The notes below the pieces were generated by a model. That model searched no databases, was not told where the DNA came from, and saw only the letters and a program-made list of their open reading frames with translations. From positions 806,001 to 870,000 of the forward strand of contig NZ_VFOO01000001.1 of NCBI RefSeq assembly GCF_006716115.1: DNA of 64,000 bases, in the 5' to 3' direction. A program made the position numbers and the translations under genes. This document shows, piece after piece, positions 49,139-59,095 of this stretch (its first letter is position 1; every line of letters begins with the position of its first letter). Origin of the DNA: Subtercola boreus (GTDB lineage Bacteria > Actinomycetota > Actinomycetes > Actinomycetales > Microbacteriaceae).

Positions 49139-50719
49139 ATGACTGCCAACCCGCTCGCGCCGTCGTGGCTGACGCAGCCGGAAGACGCCAACGATCTCCC
49201 CGCCTCGGTCTGGCCCGTGAACGCCGGCCGCGCCGAGGGTGGCGAACTGGTCCTGGGTGGAGTGCCGGCATCCACTCTCGTCGCTCGGTTCGGCACTCCT
49301 CTCTACGTGGTCGACGAGGCCGACGCCCGTGCCCGTGCCCGCGGCTTCCGGGAGGCGTTCGAACGCGAGTGCGCCCGGATCGGCACCGGCGTGACCGTCT
49401 ACTACGCCGCCAAGGCGTTCCTCACGGCGACGGTGGCCGAATGGATGACCGGCGAGGGCCTGAGCGTCGATGTCTGCAGTGCGGGGGAGTTCGCCGTCGC
49501 GCGGGCCGCGGGTGTGCCCGCCGTCCGGATGGGCTTCCACGGCAACAACAAGTCCGTCGCCGAGATCGACACCGCTGTCGAGGCGGGCATCGGGGCGATC
49601 GTCGTCGATTCACCGATCGAGGTGGAGCGGATCGCCGCGGCCGCCCTCGGCCACGGCCGCGTGCAGGCGGTGCGGCTCCGCGTGAACAGTGGGGTGCACG
49701 CGCACACCCACGACTTTCTCGCCACCGCCCACGAAGACCAGAAGTTCGGCATCAGCCTGGCCGAGGCCCCGGGCGTGGTGGCGAGCATCCGGAGCCACCC
49801 GAGCCTGAAGTTCCTCGGGTTGCACTGCCACATCGGCTCGCAGATCTTCGGTGCCGATGGCTTCGAGCAGTCGGCAGCCCGGCTGCTGGCGCTCCACGCG
49901 GAGCTGCTCGCGGGGGGCGAGATCCCCGAACTGAACCTCGGCGGAGGCTTCGGCATCGCCTACACGAGCGCCGACGACCCCACGCCGGTCGACGTGCTCG
50001 CGCGGCAGATCGCCGACATCGTCGGAGCGGAGTGCCTCGGGCTCGGCATCGCGGTGCCGCATCTCGCCTTCGAGCCCGGCCGGGTCATCATCGGCCCGTC
50101 GACCGTGACGCTCTACACCGTCGGCACGGTCAAGCCGGTGACGGTGAGCGTGAACGCGGGGGAGCCCGCGACGCCGACGCACACGGACATGCCGACCCAC
50201 ACAGACATGCCGACCCACACCGACACCACGGGCATCCACACCCCCACGGCCGTCCGCACCTACGTCAGCGTCGACGGAGGCATGAGCGACAACGCCCGGC
50301 CCGCCCTCTACGGCGCCGACTACACCGTGCGCCTCGCGAACCGCGTCTCGAACGACGACCCGGCCCTCGTGCGCATCGCGGGCAAGCACTGCGAGAGCGG
50401 TGACATCGTGGTGTACGCCGACTATCTCCCGGGTGACGTGCGGCCCGGCGACACTCTCGCCGTCGCGGCGACTGGGGCATACTGCTGGTCGCTGTCGAGC
50501 AACTACAACTACTTGGGTCGTCCAGCCGTCGTCGCGGTGGAAGGCGGGATGTCGCGGCTCATCATGCGCGGAGAGACGATCGACGATCTGCTCGCCCGCG
50601 ACCCGGCCATCGGAGCAGCAACCCGCAAGGCCACAACGGCAGAGGCCTCGCCAGCACCGGAACCGACAGCAGCAGAGGGCCCGACAGCCCAGGACCAGAC
50701 ATCACAGAGAGTCTCATGA
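49139..50719 (+). CDS. lysA: Diaminopimelate decarboxylase
   Basis: A PLP TIM-barrel enzyme of 526 residues that makes lysine from meso-diaminopimelate. The PLP lysine is K92 in YYAAKAFL; HCHIGSQIF, LNLGGGFGIAY, EPGR and the catalytic cysteine in KHCESGDIV follow in order. It is longer than most LysA (about 450) because of a PTHTDM-type repeat insert at about 346-363 and a charged C-terminal tail of about 35 residues. Its TGA overlaps the hom start by four bases (ATGA). It shares the aspartate pathway with hom, thrC and thrB. Confidence 0.95.
   Translation: MTANPLAPSWLTQPEDANDLPASVWPVNAGRAEGGELVLGGVPASTLVARFGTPLYVVDEADARARARGFREAFERECARIGTGVTVYYAAKAFLTATVAEWMTGEGLSVDVCSAGEFAVARAAGVPAVRMGFHGNNKSVAEIDTAVEAGIGAIVVDSPIEVERIAAAALGHGRVQAVRLRVNSGVHAHTHDFLATAHEDQKFGISLAEAPGVVASIRSHPSLKFLGLHCHIGSQIFGADGFEQSAARLLALHAELLAGGEIPELNLGGGFGIAYTSADDPTPVDVLARQIADIVGAECLGLGIAVPHLAFEPGRVIIGPSTVTLYTVGTVKPVTVSVNAGEPATPTHTDMPTHTDMPTHTDTTGIHTPTAVRTYVSVDGGMSDNARPALYGADYTVRLANRVSNDDPALVRIAGKHCESGDIVVYADYLPGDVRPGDTLAVAATGAYCWSLSSNYNYLGRPAVVAVEGGMSRLIMRGETIDDLLARDPAIGAATRKATTAEASPAPEPTAAEGPTAQDQTSQRVS
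50174..50227 (+). repeat. Three 18-bp tandem repeats inside lysA
   Basis: Units at 50174-50191, 50192-50209 and 50210-50227 differ at one to three bases and encode PTHTDM, PTHTDM, PTHTDT between the barrel and the C-terminal domain of LysA. Confidence 0.9.
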
Positions 50720-52062
50720 TCGAATACCGCAACCTCAAGATCGCCCTCCTCGGGGCGGGCAGCGTCGGCTCCCGGGTCGCCCAGCTGCTGCTCGAGCACG
50801 GCGACGAGCTCGCCTCGCGGGTCGGCGCGGGCCTTGAGCTGGTCGGCATCGCGGTGCGGGATGTGGATGCCGAGCGGGACGTCAGCCTGCCGAAGGAGCT
50901 GTTCACCACCGACGCCGAGTCGCTCATCCTCTCCGCCGACATCGTGATCGAGCTGATGGGCGGCATCGAGCCGGCGCGCAGCTACATCCTCGAGGCGCTG
51001 AACTCGGGTGCCGACGTCGTGACGGGCAACAAGGCCCTGCTCGCATTGCACGGCACCGAACTCTTCGAGGCGGCCGAGCAGGTCGGCGCACAGCTCTACT
51101 ACGAGGCGGCCGCCGGGGGAGCGATCCCGATCATCCGCCCGCTCCGCGACAGCCTGGCCGGTGACCGGGTCAAGCGCATCCTCGGCATCGTGAACGGTAC
51201 GACGAACTTCATTCTCGACCGGATGGATGTCGACGGCGACACCCTCGAACGGGCCCTCGCCACCGCGACCGCCCTGGGCTACGCCGAAGCCGACCCCACT
51301 GCGGACATCGAGGGCTTCGACGCGGCGCAGAAGGCGGCCATCCTCGCCCGCCTCGCCTTCCATTCCGCCGTGCCGGTCGAGGCCGTGCACCGCGAGGGCA
51401 TCACCTCGGTGACCGCCGCCCAGGTCGAGCGCGCGCGCCGGGCCGGCTACGTCGTCAAGCTGCTCGCGATCTGCGAACGGGTGGTGGATCCGGTCACCGG
51501 CGAGGAGGGCATCTCGGCCCGGGTGCACCCGGCACTGGTCTCGAGGCTCCACCCGCTCGCGGCGGTGCACGGTGCCAAGAACGCCGTCTTCGTCGAGGCT
51601 GAGGCGGCCGGGGACCTGATGTTCTACGGTGCGGGGGCGGGTGGGCTCGAGACGGCATCCGCGGTTCTCGGCGACCTCGTGTCGGCAGCCCGGCGGCATG
51701 TCGCGGGCGGGCCGGGTGTGGGCGAGTCGTTCACCGCCTACCTGCCGGTCGTCGACATCGGCAAGGTGCAGACGCGATACCAGATCACCCTCGAGGTCAT
51801 CGACCAGGCCGGTGTGCTCGCCACCATCGCCGGCATCTTCAGCGACCACGACGTCTCGGTCGAGACGCTCGAACAGTCGGCCGCACCGGTGCTTCCCGCG
51901 GCTGGCCCCGTCGCCTCGCCGACCAGCGATCCCCAGACCGCTACCCTAGTCATTGTCACGCACAGGGCGAGCGAGGAGGCCCTCGCGGCCACCGCCGCCT
52001 CCCTCGGCGGCAACACCGCCGTCGCGAGCGTCACGTCCGTCATGAGAGTTGAAGGAGCCTAG
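50716..52062 (+). CDS. hom: Homoserine dehydrogenase
   Basis: A 448-residue enzyme that reduces aspartate semialdehyde to homoserine. The NAD(P) motif LLGAGSVGSRV, VVTGNKALLA, the GIVNGTTNFIL catalytic region and a C-terminal ACT domain (YQITLEVIDQAGVLATIAGIF described by its ends, from about residue 352) are present, so threonine feedback is likely. It overlaps lysA by four bases and thrC by one, forming the lysA-hom-thrC-thrB operon. Confidence 0.97.
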   Translation: MIEYRNLKIALLGAGSVGSRVAQLLLEHGDELASRVGAGLELVGIAVRDVDAERDVSLPKELFTTDAESLILSADIVIELMGGIEPARSYILEALNSGADVVTGNKALLALHGTELFEAAEQVGAQLYYEAAAGGAIPIIRPLRDSLAGDRVKRILGIVNGTTNFILDRMDVDGDTLERALATATALGYAEADPTADIEGFDAAQKAAILARLAFHSAVPVEAVHREGITSVTAAQVERARRAGYVVKLLAICERVVDPVTGEEGISARVHPALVSRLHPLAAVHGAKNAVFVEAEAAGDLMFYGAGAGGLETASAVLGDLVSAARRHVAGGPGVGESFTAYLPVVDIGKVQTRYQITLEVIDQAGVLATIAGIFSDHDVSVETLEQSAAPVLPAAGPVASPTSDPQTATLVIVTHRASEEALAATAASLGGNTAVASVTSVMRVEGA

Positions 52063-53168
52063 TGTCCCCGAACAGTCCCCGCATCCCGTCCCGGCAGTGG
52101 AGAGGCGTGCTGCACGAGTACGCCGACCGGCTGAACATCACCGAGGCGACGCCGATCATCACGCTCGGTGAGGGTGGCACTCCGCTCATCCCCGCTCCCG
52201 CGCTGTCTGCTCGCACGGGAGCCAAGGTCTGGGTCAAGTTCGAGGGCATGAACCCGACCGGTTCCTTCAAAGACCGAGGCATGACGATGGCGATCTCGAA
52301 GGCCGTCGAGCACGGCGCGAAGGCCGTCATCTGCGCGTCGACCGGCAACACCTCCGCTTCGGCGGCCGCATACGCGACGCACGCCGGCATCAAGGCGGCC
52401 GTGCTCGTCCCCGAGGGCAAGATCGCGATGGGCAAGCTCAGCCAGGCGATCGCGCACGACGCCGAGCTCCTGCAGGTGCAGGGCAACTTCGACGACTGCC
52501 TCGACATCGCCCGCGAGCTCGCCGCGAACTACCCGGTGCACCTCGTCAACTCGGTGAACCCCGATCGCATCGAGGGCCAGAAGACGGCCGCGTTCGAGGT
52601 CGTCGAGGTGCTGCAGGATGCGCCCGACATCCACATCGTGCCGGTCGGCAATGCGGGTAACTACACGGCCTACTTCCGCGGCTACAGCGAAGAGCTCGAG
52701 CGTGGTGCCACGACGAAGCTGCCGCGTATGTTCGGGTTCCAGGCCGCCGGCAGTGCGCCGATCGTGGTCGGCCACGTCGTGAAGAACCCCGAGACCATTG
52801 CCAGCGCCATCCGCATCGGCAACCCCGCCTCGTGGGCGTTCGCCATCGAGGCGCGGGAGAAGAGCGACGGCTACTTCGGAGCGATCAGCGACAAGCTGAT
52901 CCTCGAAGCGCACCGCATCCTGTCGGCCGAGGTCGGCATCTTCGTCGAGCCTGCGTCGGCGATCAGCGTGGCCGGTCTCCTCGAGCGTGCCGACGCCGGG
53001 GCGATCCCGGCCGGTGCGACCGTTGTGCTCACCGTCACGGGCCACGGGCTCAAAGACCCCCAGTGGGCGCTCCGCACGGCCGACGGCAGCGACATCACGC
53101 CGACCGTCGTGCCGGTCGACGTTCCCGAGATCGCGGGAGTCCTCGGTCTCAGCAAGGCGACCGCATGA
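52062..53168 (+). CDS. thrC: Threonine synthase
   Basis: A 368-residue PLP enzyme converting phosphohomoserine to threonine. The PLP lysine is K70 in NPTGSFKDRGM; STGNTSASAAAYA and VPVGNAGNYTAY are the phosphate-binding loops. The GTG start overlaps the hom stop by one base and the stop overlaps thrB by four. It is the short bacterial form without the N-terminal extension of yeast-type ThrC. Confidence 0.97.
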   Translation: MSPNSPRIPSRQWRGVLHEYADRLNITEATPIITLGEGGTPLIPAPALSARTGAKVWVKFEGMNPTGSFKDRGMTMAISKAVEHGAKAVICASTGNTSASAAAYATHAGIKAAVLVPEGKIAMGKLSQAIAHDAELLQVQGNFDDCLDIARELAANYPVHLVNSVNPDRIEGQKTAAFEVVEVLQDAPDIHIVPVGNAGNYTAYFRGYSEELERGATTKLPRMFGFQAAGSAPIVVGHVVKNPETIASAIRIGNPASWAFAIEAREKSDGYFGAISDKLILEAHRILSAEVGIFVEPASAISVAGLLERADAGAIPAGATVVLTVTGHGLKDPQWALRTADGSDITPTVVPVDVPEIAGVLGLSKATA

Positions 53169-54142
53169 GCGAGCCGGGCGTGGTGCAGCCCGCGGGCAGC
53201 ACCTCCGGTACGATCCCGACCGGCACCAGCGTGTCGGTGCGGGTCCCGGCGACCTCGGCGAACCTCGGCCCGGGCTTCGACACCCTCGGACTCTCCCTCT
53301 CGCTCTACGACGAGCTCACGGTCACCGTGCGAGACGAGCCCGGTGCGACGGTGGATGTCCGGGGTGTCGGTGCCGGCGAGGTACCGACCGACGCGTCCAA
53401 CCTGGTGGTGCGCTCGATCGCGCACACCTTCGCCGCCTACGGCCAGCCCCTGCCGGGCCTCGACCTCATCGCGCGGAACTCCATCCCCCACGGGCGGGGG
53501 CTCGGATCATCCGGTGCCGCCATCGTGAGCGGCATCATGGCCGCGAAGGGGTTGCTCGCCGGCATCGTCGAGATCGACGCGCTCGGCCTCCTCGCCCGCG
53601 CGACCGAGCTGGAAGGGCATCCCGACAACGTCGCGCCCGCCCTGTTCGGCGGCCTGACCATCGCCTGGGTCACGCCGGAGGGCCCCCAGTTCAAGAAGCT
53701 GATCGTGCACCGCGGTGTGTCGCCCCTCGTGCTCGTGCCGCAGGCGACGATGTCGACCGCGCTCGCGCGGAGCCTCCAGCCGGCGACCGTGCCGCACGAA
53801 GACGCGATCTTCAACGTGTCGCGTTCGACGCTGCTGATCGCAGCCCTGATCCAGAGCCCCGAACTGCTGTTCGCAGCGACCGAGGACAAACTGCACCAGA
53901 GCTACCGTGCCGCCGCCATGCCCGAGACGGACCGGCTCATCCGGCTGCTCCGCGCCGAAGGGTTCCCGGCCGTCGTGTCGGGTGCCGGGCCCAGCATCCT
54001 CGTGCTCTGCAGCGACCCGGGCCAGCGCCTCGCGGCGGTCGACCTGGTGGCGAAAGCATCGACGACACCCTGGGATTCCCGGGTACTGGCCGTGGACTTC
54101 AAAGGTGCTACAGTGATAGCGCACCCGGTCGAAGCCGACTAG
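53165..54142 (+). CDS. thrB: Homoserine kinase
   Basis: A GHMP kinase of 325 residues that phosphorylates homoserine. VPATSANLGPGFDTLG, the ATP loop IPHGRGLGSSGAA and GAGPSILVL are conserved. It ends the threonine operon. The next gene, rho, is separated by 136 bases that may hold its own promoter (TACAGT at 54109-54114 is one candidate). Confidence 0.97.
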   Translation: MSEPGVVQPAGSTSGTIPTGTSVSVRVPATSANLGPGFDTLGLSLSLYDELTVTVRDEPGATVDVRGVGAGEVPTDASNLVVRSIAHTFAAYGQPLPGLDLIARNSIPHGRGLGSSGAAIVSGIMAAKGLLAGIVEIDALGLLARATELEGHPDNVAPALFGGLTIAWVTPEGPQFKKLIVHRGVSPLVLVPQATMSTALARSLQPATVPHEDAIFNVSRSTLLIAALIQSPELLFAATEDKLHQSYRAAAMPETDRLIRLLRAEGFPAVVSGAGPSILVLCSDPGQRLAAVDLVAKASTTPWDSRVLAVDFKGATVIAHPVEAD

Positions 54143-54278
54143 TTCTTCTTGCTCCGAGCCCCGGTCGCATCCTCCCCATTACCGCTGGCATTTGTAGAGC
54201 CGTCCGTTTTCACGGCATCCAAATGCTTTCAGCTCTTCTGCCACCGTTCTGAGTGGGCAGAGGAAGGAAATCACCTCA

Positions 54279-57104
54279 GTGACTGACACCAACCTCCAGG
54301 TTCCCAGCGTGGAAATCCCCGCAGACCTGGCCACCCTCCGCGTCGCAGACCTCCAGGCCCTCGCGGCCGGCCTCGGCATCCCCGGCGCATCGAAGCTCCG
54401 GAAGGGCGACCTCGTGGCCGCCATCGGTGCCGCCCAGGCCGGTGCTGCCCAGTCGGGTGCTGCCGAGTCCGGTGCCGCCGAGTCGGCCCCGAGCTTCGCC
54501 GACCAGATCGCCCCCGCTGCAGGCAACGCGGGCACCGGAGCCTCTGCTCCGGATGCGCACGTCACCGCGGCACCGGCCGTCTCCGAAGCGGCGCCCGCCG
54601 CCGAGGCTGCGCCGGTCGCTGAAACTCCGGTCGCTGACGGCCCGCAGACCAGCCCCCGCCGCCGTGCGTCGCGCCGCGTCACCTCGGCCGACCCGACCTC
54701 GGCTCCCGCCGAGCCGGTGGCCGCCGCTGCTGCGCCCCAGACCGCTGCCGCACCCCAGACCACATCAGGCCAGAACGCATCGGGCCAGGCCGCATCGGGT
54801 CGCCGCCCGGCGGTCGAGCACGTCAACGCCGGCGCCGAGGAGCACGCGCCCCTCGTTCCGCAGTCCGGAGCAGAAGACGCCACCGCAGACGACGCCAGCG
54901 CAGCGCAGGCTTCGGAGCCCCGCCGGGGCCGTGGCAGCCGCCGCAGTTCCAGCAGCCGCGCCGGTTCCGGAGGCGAGACCGTCGCTGCCGGGGCATCCGA
55001 CCCCAGCACCGACACGAGCAGCACCGGCCCGAGCAGTACCGACTCGACCGGCACCGACACACGTGGTACCGACACGAGCGGCACCGCTGCCGATGTCCCC
55101 GCGACATCCACCGCCTTCGACCCCTCCTCGGTCATCGACTCGGCGATCGACAACTTCGTCGCCGAGAACGCGGCCCAGGGTGGCGGAGAGTCCTCCCGCT
55201 CCGAGCGCCAGGTTCGCACCCCGCGTCTGACCCGCGCCCAGCGTGCAGCCCAGGCCGCCCGCGACGCCGCGAACGGTGACGCTCCGGCGATCGACCGTTC
55301 ACGCACCGACTCGATCCTGCCGAACCTGCCGATCGTGGGTGGCTCCGACGAGGACGACCGCGACTCCGACGAGGGCGACCGCGACCAGGGCGACCGCGAC
55401 GGTGACCGCTCGCAGAACGAGCCCCGCCAGGGCCGTGGCCGCAACCGCCGCGACCGCAACCAGCAGGGCGGCCAGAACGGCGACGCCGGCAACCAGGGCG
55501 ACCGTTCGCAGAACAGCCAGAACGCCCAGAGCGGCCAGAACGCCCAGGGCGGCCAGAACGCGCAGAACGGCGACCGCCAGAACGACCGCAGCAGTGCCGA
55601 CCGCACCAACAGCGACCGCCTCAATAACAACCAGAGGAACGCCAACGGTTCCCAGCGGAGCCCGCGCAACGACCGGAGCGACCGGAACGACCAGGGCCGG
55701 AACGACCGCAACGACCAGGACACCTACGACGAGCAGCAGCTCGACGAGCTGAACGGCAACGTCGGCGGCGACCGCCAGAACCCGAACGACCGCAACGACC
55801 GGAGCGCGCGCAACCGCTACCGCGACCGCAAGCGTCGCGGCCAGAACGGCAGCGACGACCTCGAGCCCGAGATCAGCGAAGACGACGTGCTCATCCCGGT
55901 GGCGGGCATCCTCGACATCCTCGACAACTACGCCTTCGTGCGCACGAGCGGTTACCTGCCGGGCAACAGCGACGTGTACGTCTCGCTCGGCCAGGTCAAG
56001 AAGTACAACCTGCGGAAGGGTGACGCGGTCGTCGGTTCGATCCGCCAGCCGCGGGACGGCGACAACAACGGTCGCCAGAAGTACAACGCCATCGTCAAGG
56101 TCGAGTCGATCAACGGCCTGCCCGTCGACGAGGCCGCGAACCGCGTCGAGTTCTCGAAGCTCACCCCGCTCTACCCGCAGGAGCGCCTGCGCCTCGAGAC
56201 CGAGCCCGGCAAGCTGACGCAGCGCATCATCGACCTCGTCGCCCCGATCGGCAAGGGCCAGCGGGGCCTGATCGTCGCCCCTCCGAAGGCCGGCAAGACC
56301 ATCGTCATGCAGCAGATCGCCAATGCGATCTCGACCAACAACCCCGAGGTCCACCTCATGGTGGTGCTGGTCGACGAGCGTCCCGAAGAGGTCACCGACA
56401 TGCAGCGCACGGTGAAGGGCGAGGTCATCGCTTCCACCTTCGACCGCCCGGCCGAAGACCACACCACGGTCGCTGAGCTCGCCATCGAGCGGGCCAAGCG
56501 CCTCGTGGAGCTCGGCCACGATGTCGTCGTGCTGCTCGACTCGATCACCCGCCTCGGCCGCGCCTACAACCTGGCCACGCCGCCCAGTGGGCGCATCCTC
56601 TCCGGCGGAGTGGATGCCGCGGCCCTGTACCCGCCGAAGAAGTTCTTCGGTGCGGCCCGCAACATCGAGAACGGTGGCTCGCTCACCATCATCGCTTCGG
56701 CGCTCGTCGAGACCGGCTCGAAGATGGACGAAGTGATCTTCGAGGAGTTCAAGGGCACCGGCAACATGGAGCTCCGCCTGTCGCGCCAGCTGGCCGACAA
56801 GCGCATCTTCCCCGCCGTCGACGTGAACGCCTCGGGCACCCGCCGCGAAGAACTGCTGATGGGCGTCGACGAGACGAAGATCACCTGGAAGCTGCGTCGA
56901 GCCCTCGCCGGTCTCGACCAGCAGCAGGCGCTCGAGATCGTGCTGGGCCGGCTGAAGGACACGACGTCGAACGTCGAGTTCCTCATGCAGGTGCAGAAGT
57001 CGATGCCGCAGACCACTCCGGCCGAGGGTCGCACCGGCAACGGGCACACCAACGGCCACACCAACGGCCACACCACCGGCCACAACGGCTCGCACGGAGA
57101 GTAG
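54279..57104 (+). CDS. rho: Transcription termination factor Rho with large disordered N-terminal region
   Basis: A 941-residue hexameric RNA helicase. A short N-terminal Rho domain (about 10-45) is followed by roughly 480 residues of low-complexity sequence, Ala/Ser/Thr-rich at first and then rich in Asn, Asp, Gln and Arg (about 390-520). The RNA-binding domain starts near residue 533 and the ATPase domain has PPKAGKTIV (near 667) and VVLLDSITRL. Such inserts are typical of actinobacterial Rho and bind RNA, but this one is long. The C terminus ends in NGHTNGHT repeats. GTG start; a ggaaggaa ribosome site lies slightly far upstream. Confidence 0.96.
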   Translation: MTDTNLQVPSVEIPADLATLRVADLQALAAGLGIPGASKLRKGDLVAAIGAAQAGAAQSGAAESGAAESAPSFADQIAPAAGNAGTGASAPDAHVTAAPAVSEAAPAAEAAPVAETPVADGPQTSPRRRASRRVTSADPTSAPAEPVAAAAAPQTAAAPQTTSGQNASGQAASGRRPAVEHVNAGAEEHAPLVPQSGAEDATADDASAAQASEPRRGRGSRRSSSSRAGSGGETVAAGASDPSTDTSSTGPSSTDSTGTDTRGTDTSGTAADVPATSTAFDPSSVIDSAIDNFVAENAAQGGGESSRSERQVRTPRLTRAQRAAQAARDAANGDAPAIDRSRTDSILPNLPIVGGSDEDDRDSDEGDRDQGDRDGDRSQNEPRQGRGRNRRDRNQQGGQNGDAGNQGDRSQNSQNAQSGQNAQGGQNAQNGDRQNDRSSADRTNSDRLNNNQRNANGSQRSPRNDRSDRNDQGRNDRNDQDTYDEQQLDELNGNVGGDRQNPNDRNDRSARNRYRDRKRRGQNGSDDLEPEISEDDVLIPVAGILDILDNYAFVRTSGYLPGNSDVYVSLGQVKKYNLRKGDAVVGSIRQPRDGDNNGRQKYNAIVKVESINGLPVDEAANRVEFSKLTPLYPQERLRLETEPGKLTQRIIDLVAPIGKGQRGLIVAPPKAGKTIVMQQIANAISTNNPEVHLMVVLVDERPEEVTDMQRTVKGEVIASTFDRPAEDHTTVAELAIERAKRLVELGHDVVVLLDSITRLGRAYNLATPPSGRILSGGVDAAALYPPKKFFGAARNIENGGSLTIIASALVETGSKMDEVIFEEFKGTGNMELRLSRQLADKRIFPAVDVNASGTRREELLMGVDETKITWKLRRALAGLDQQQALEIVLGRLKDTTSNVEFLMQVQKSMPQTTPAEGRTGNGHTNGHTNGHTTGHNGSHGE

Positions 57105-57110
57105 GCAGTT

Positions 57111-58193
57111 TTGTTCGAATCGGTAGAGACTCTGCTGATCGAGCACGACGAGCTGCAGGAACAGCTTGCCGATCCGGCGCTCCACTCGGATCCTGCTCGA
57201 TCCAAGAAGGTCAACCGGCGCTACGCCGAGCTCAGCCGCATCATCGCGGCCTGGCGCGAGTGGCAGCAGTTGACCGATGATGTCGCCGCGGCGACCGAGA
57301 TGGCTGCCGACGACGAATCTTTCGCCGCCGAGCTCCCCGGAATGACCGAGGAGCTCGAAGGCGCGACCGAGAAGCTCCGTCGTCTGTTGATCCCGCGGGA
57401 CCCCAACGACGGCCGTGACGTCATCATGGAGATCAAGATGGGGGAGGGCGGCGCCGAGAGCGCGCTGTTCGCCGCCGACCTGCTCCGGATGTACCTGCAC
57501 TATGCCGAGTCGAAGAAGTGGAAGACCGAGATCATCGAGCAGACCTCGAGCGACCTCGGCGGCATCAAGGATGTGCAGCTCGGTATCAAGGGCAAGTCGA
57601 CCGACCCCGCTGAGGGCGTCTGGGCGCACCTGAAGTACGAGGGCGGAGTTCACCGCGTGCAGCGTGTCCCGGCCACCGAGTCGCAGGGGCGCATCCACAC
57701 GTCCGCCGCGGGCGTGCTCGTCTACCCCGAGGTCGACGAGCCCGAAGAGGTCGAGATCAGCCCGAACGACCTCAAGATCGACGTCTACCGTTCGAGTGGC
57801 CCCGGTGGCCAGTCCGTCAACACGACCGACTCCGCCGTGCGGATCACGCACCTCCCGACCGGCATCGTCGTGGCGATGCAGAACGAGAAGAGCCAGCTGC
57901 AGAACCGTGAGGCCGGCATGCGCGTTCTGCGCGCCCGCGTTCTCGCGAAGCAGCAGGAGGAGATCGACGAGGCGGCGAGTGCTGTGCGCAAGAGCCAGAT
58001 CCGCACGATGGACCGCTCCGAGCGCATCAGGACCTACAACTTCCCCGAGAACCGCATCGCCGATCACCGCACGGGCTATAAGGCCTACAACCTCGACGCC
58101 GTCATGAACGGCGCGCTCGAACCCGTCGTCGAGTCGTGCATCACGGCTGACGAAGAGGCCCGCCTCGCGGAGCTGGGGGCCACGGCCGAGTGA
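57111..58193 (+). CDS. prfA: Peptide chain release factor 1
   Basis: A 360-residue release factor for UAA and UAG stops. The GGQ motif in [21 protein letters not shown] and the PCRF domain are present; the stop-codon recognition PxT-type region is in the middle domain ([16 protein letters not shown]). The TTG start is unusual but has a GGAG ribosome site (57098-57101) and lies six bases after rho. Its stop overlaps the GTG of prmC. Confidence 0.95.
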   Translation: MFESVETLLIEHDELQEQLADPALHSDPARSKKVNRRYAELSRIIAAWREWQQLTDDVAAATEMAADDESFAAELPGMTEELEGATEKLRRLLIPRDPNDGRDVIMEIKMGEGGAESALFAADLLRMYLHYAESKKWKTEIIEQTSSDLGGIKDVQLGIKGKSTDPAEGVWAHLKYEGGVHRVQRVPATESQGRIHTSAAGVLVYPEVDEPEEVEISPNDLKIDVYRSSGPGGQSVNTTDSAVRITHLPTGIVVAMQNEKSQLQNREAGMRVLRARVLAKQQEEIDEAASAVRKSQIRTMDRSERIRTYNFPENRIADHRTGYKAYNLDAVMNGALEPVVESCITADEEARLAELGATAE

Positions 58194-59089
58194 TCGGTCG
58201 ACCCATGAGCGTCATTCAGATCGACAGGCCCATCACGGTGCGCGTGCTGTTCGAGCACGCCGTCGAGGTACTGACCCGCGCCGGTGTTCCCGACCCCGAG
58301 GTGGATGCCCAACTGCTGCTCGGGCACGTTCTCGGCGCCACGCGTGGCCAGGTGCAGGCCCTCACCTACACCGACTCGCCGGTCGCCGTCGACGACGCCG
58401 TGGCCATCTCGGAGACCGTCGAACGCCGCGCCACACGCGAACCCCTCCAGCACATCACCGGCACGGCCGGCTTCCGGCTGCTCGAGCTCGCCGTCGGGCC
58501 CGGGGTCTTCGTGCCCCGTCCCGAAACCGAGTTCGTGGCGGGCCTCGCCATCGACAGCCTGCGCGTCGTCGCGGACGAGTCGCCGATCGCGGTCGACCTC
58601 GGTACGGGCAGCGGCGCGATCGCGCTGTCGCTCGCGACCGAGGTGCCGCACAGCAGGGTCTGGGCGGTCGAGAACTCCACGGCAGCCTTCGTCTGGGCGC
58701 GCCAGAACTTCCGTTCTGTGGATGCCCGGAACGCCACGCTCGTCTTCATCGACCTGGCCGATGCCCTCTCCGAACTCGACGGCCAGGTCTCTGTGGTCGT
58801 GTCGAACCCGCCCTACATTCCCGAGGGCGCCATCCCGCGCGACCCCGAGGTGCGGCTGTTCGATCCCGAGCACGCGCTCTACGGGGGAGTGGACGGCCTC
58901 GACGTGGTGCGGAGCGTCTCGCAGAGAGCACTTCGGCTCCTGCGACCGGGCGGCACGCTCGTACTCGAACACGGCGAGCTGCAGGGGGCGGACATCCGGA
59001 GCCTGCTGCAGGCCGACGGCTGGTCAGCGACGGCCACCCACCGCGACCTGACCGGCCGGGACCGCGCCACCACGGCGCTCCGCGCGTAG
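58190..59089 (+). CDS. prmC: Peptide chain release factor N5-glutamine methyltransferase
   Basis: A 299-residue SAM-dependent methyltransferase that methylates the GGQ glutamine of release factors. The signature [11 protein letters not shown] and the SAM motif [16 protein letters not shown] are present, with a helical N-terminal domain. GTG 58190 overlaps the prfA stop by four bases; ATG 58205 in the same frame is an alternative. Its target is the product of the gene before it. Confidence 0.95.
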   Translation: MIGRPMSVIQIDRPITVRVLFEHAVEVLTRAGVPDPEVDAQLLLGHVLGATRGQVQALTYTDSPVAVDDAVAISETVERRATREPLQHITGTAGFRLLELAVGPGVFVPRPETEFVAGLAIDSLRVVADESPIAVDLGTGSGAIALSLATEVPHSRVWAVENSTAAFVWARQNFRSVDARNATLVFIDLADALSELDGQVSVVVSNPPYIPEGAIPRDPEVRLFDPEHALYGGVDGLDVVRSVSQRALRLLRPGGTLVLEHGELQGADIRSLLQADGWSATATHRDLTGRDRATTALRA

Positions 59090-59095
59090 CACGGG

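Noticed and set aside
55299-58067. Open frame of over 900 codons antisense to rho and prfA
   Set aside because: The product is rich in Val, Ala, Asp and His without any domain, and it is a mirror of the biased codons in rho and prfA, which are certain genes.
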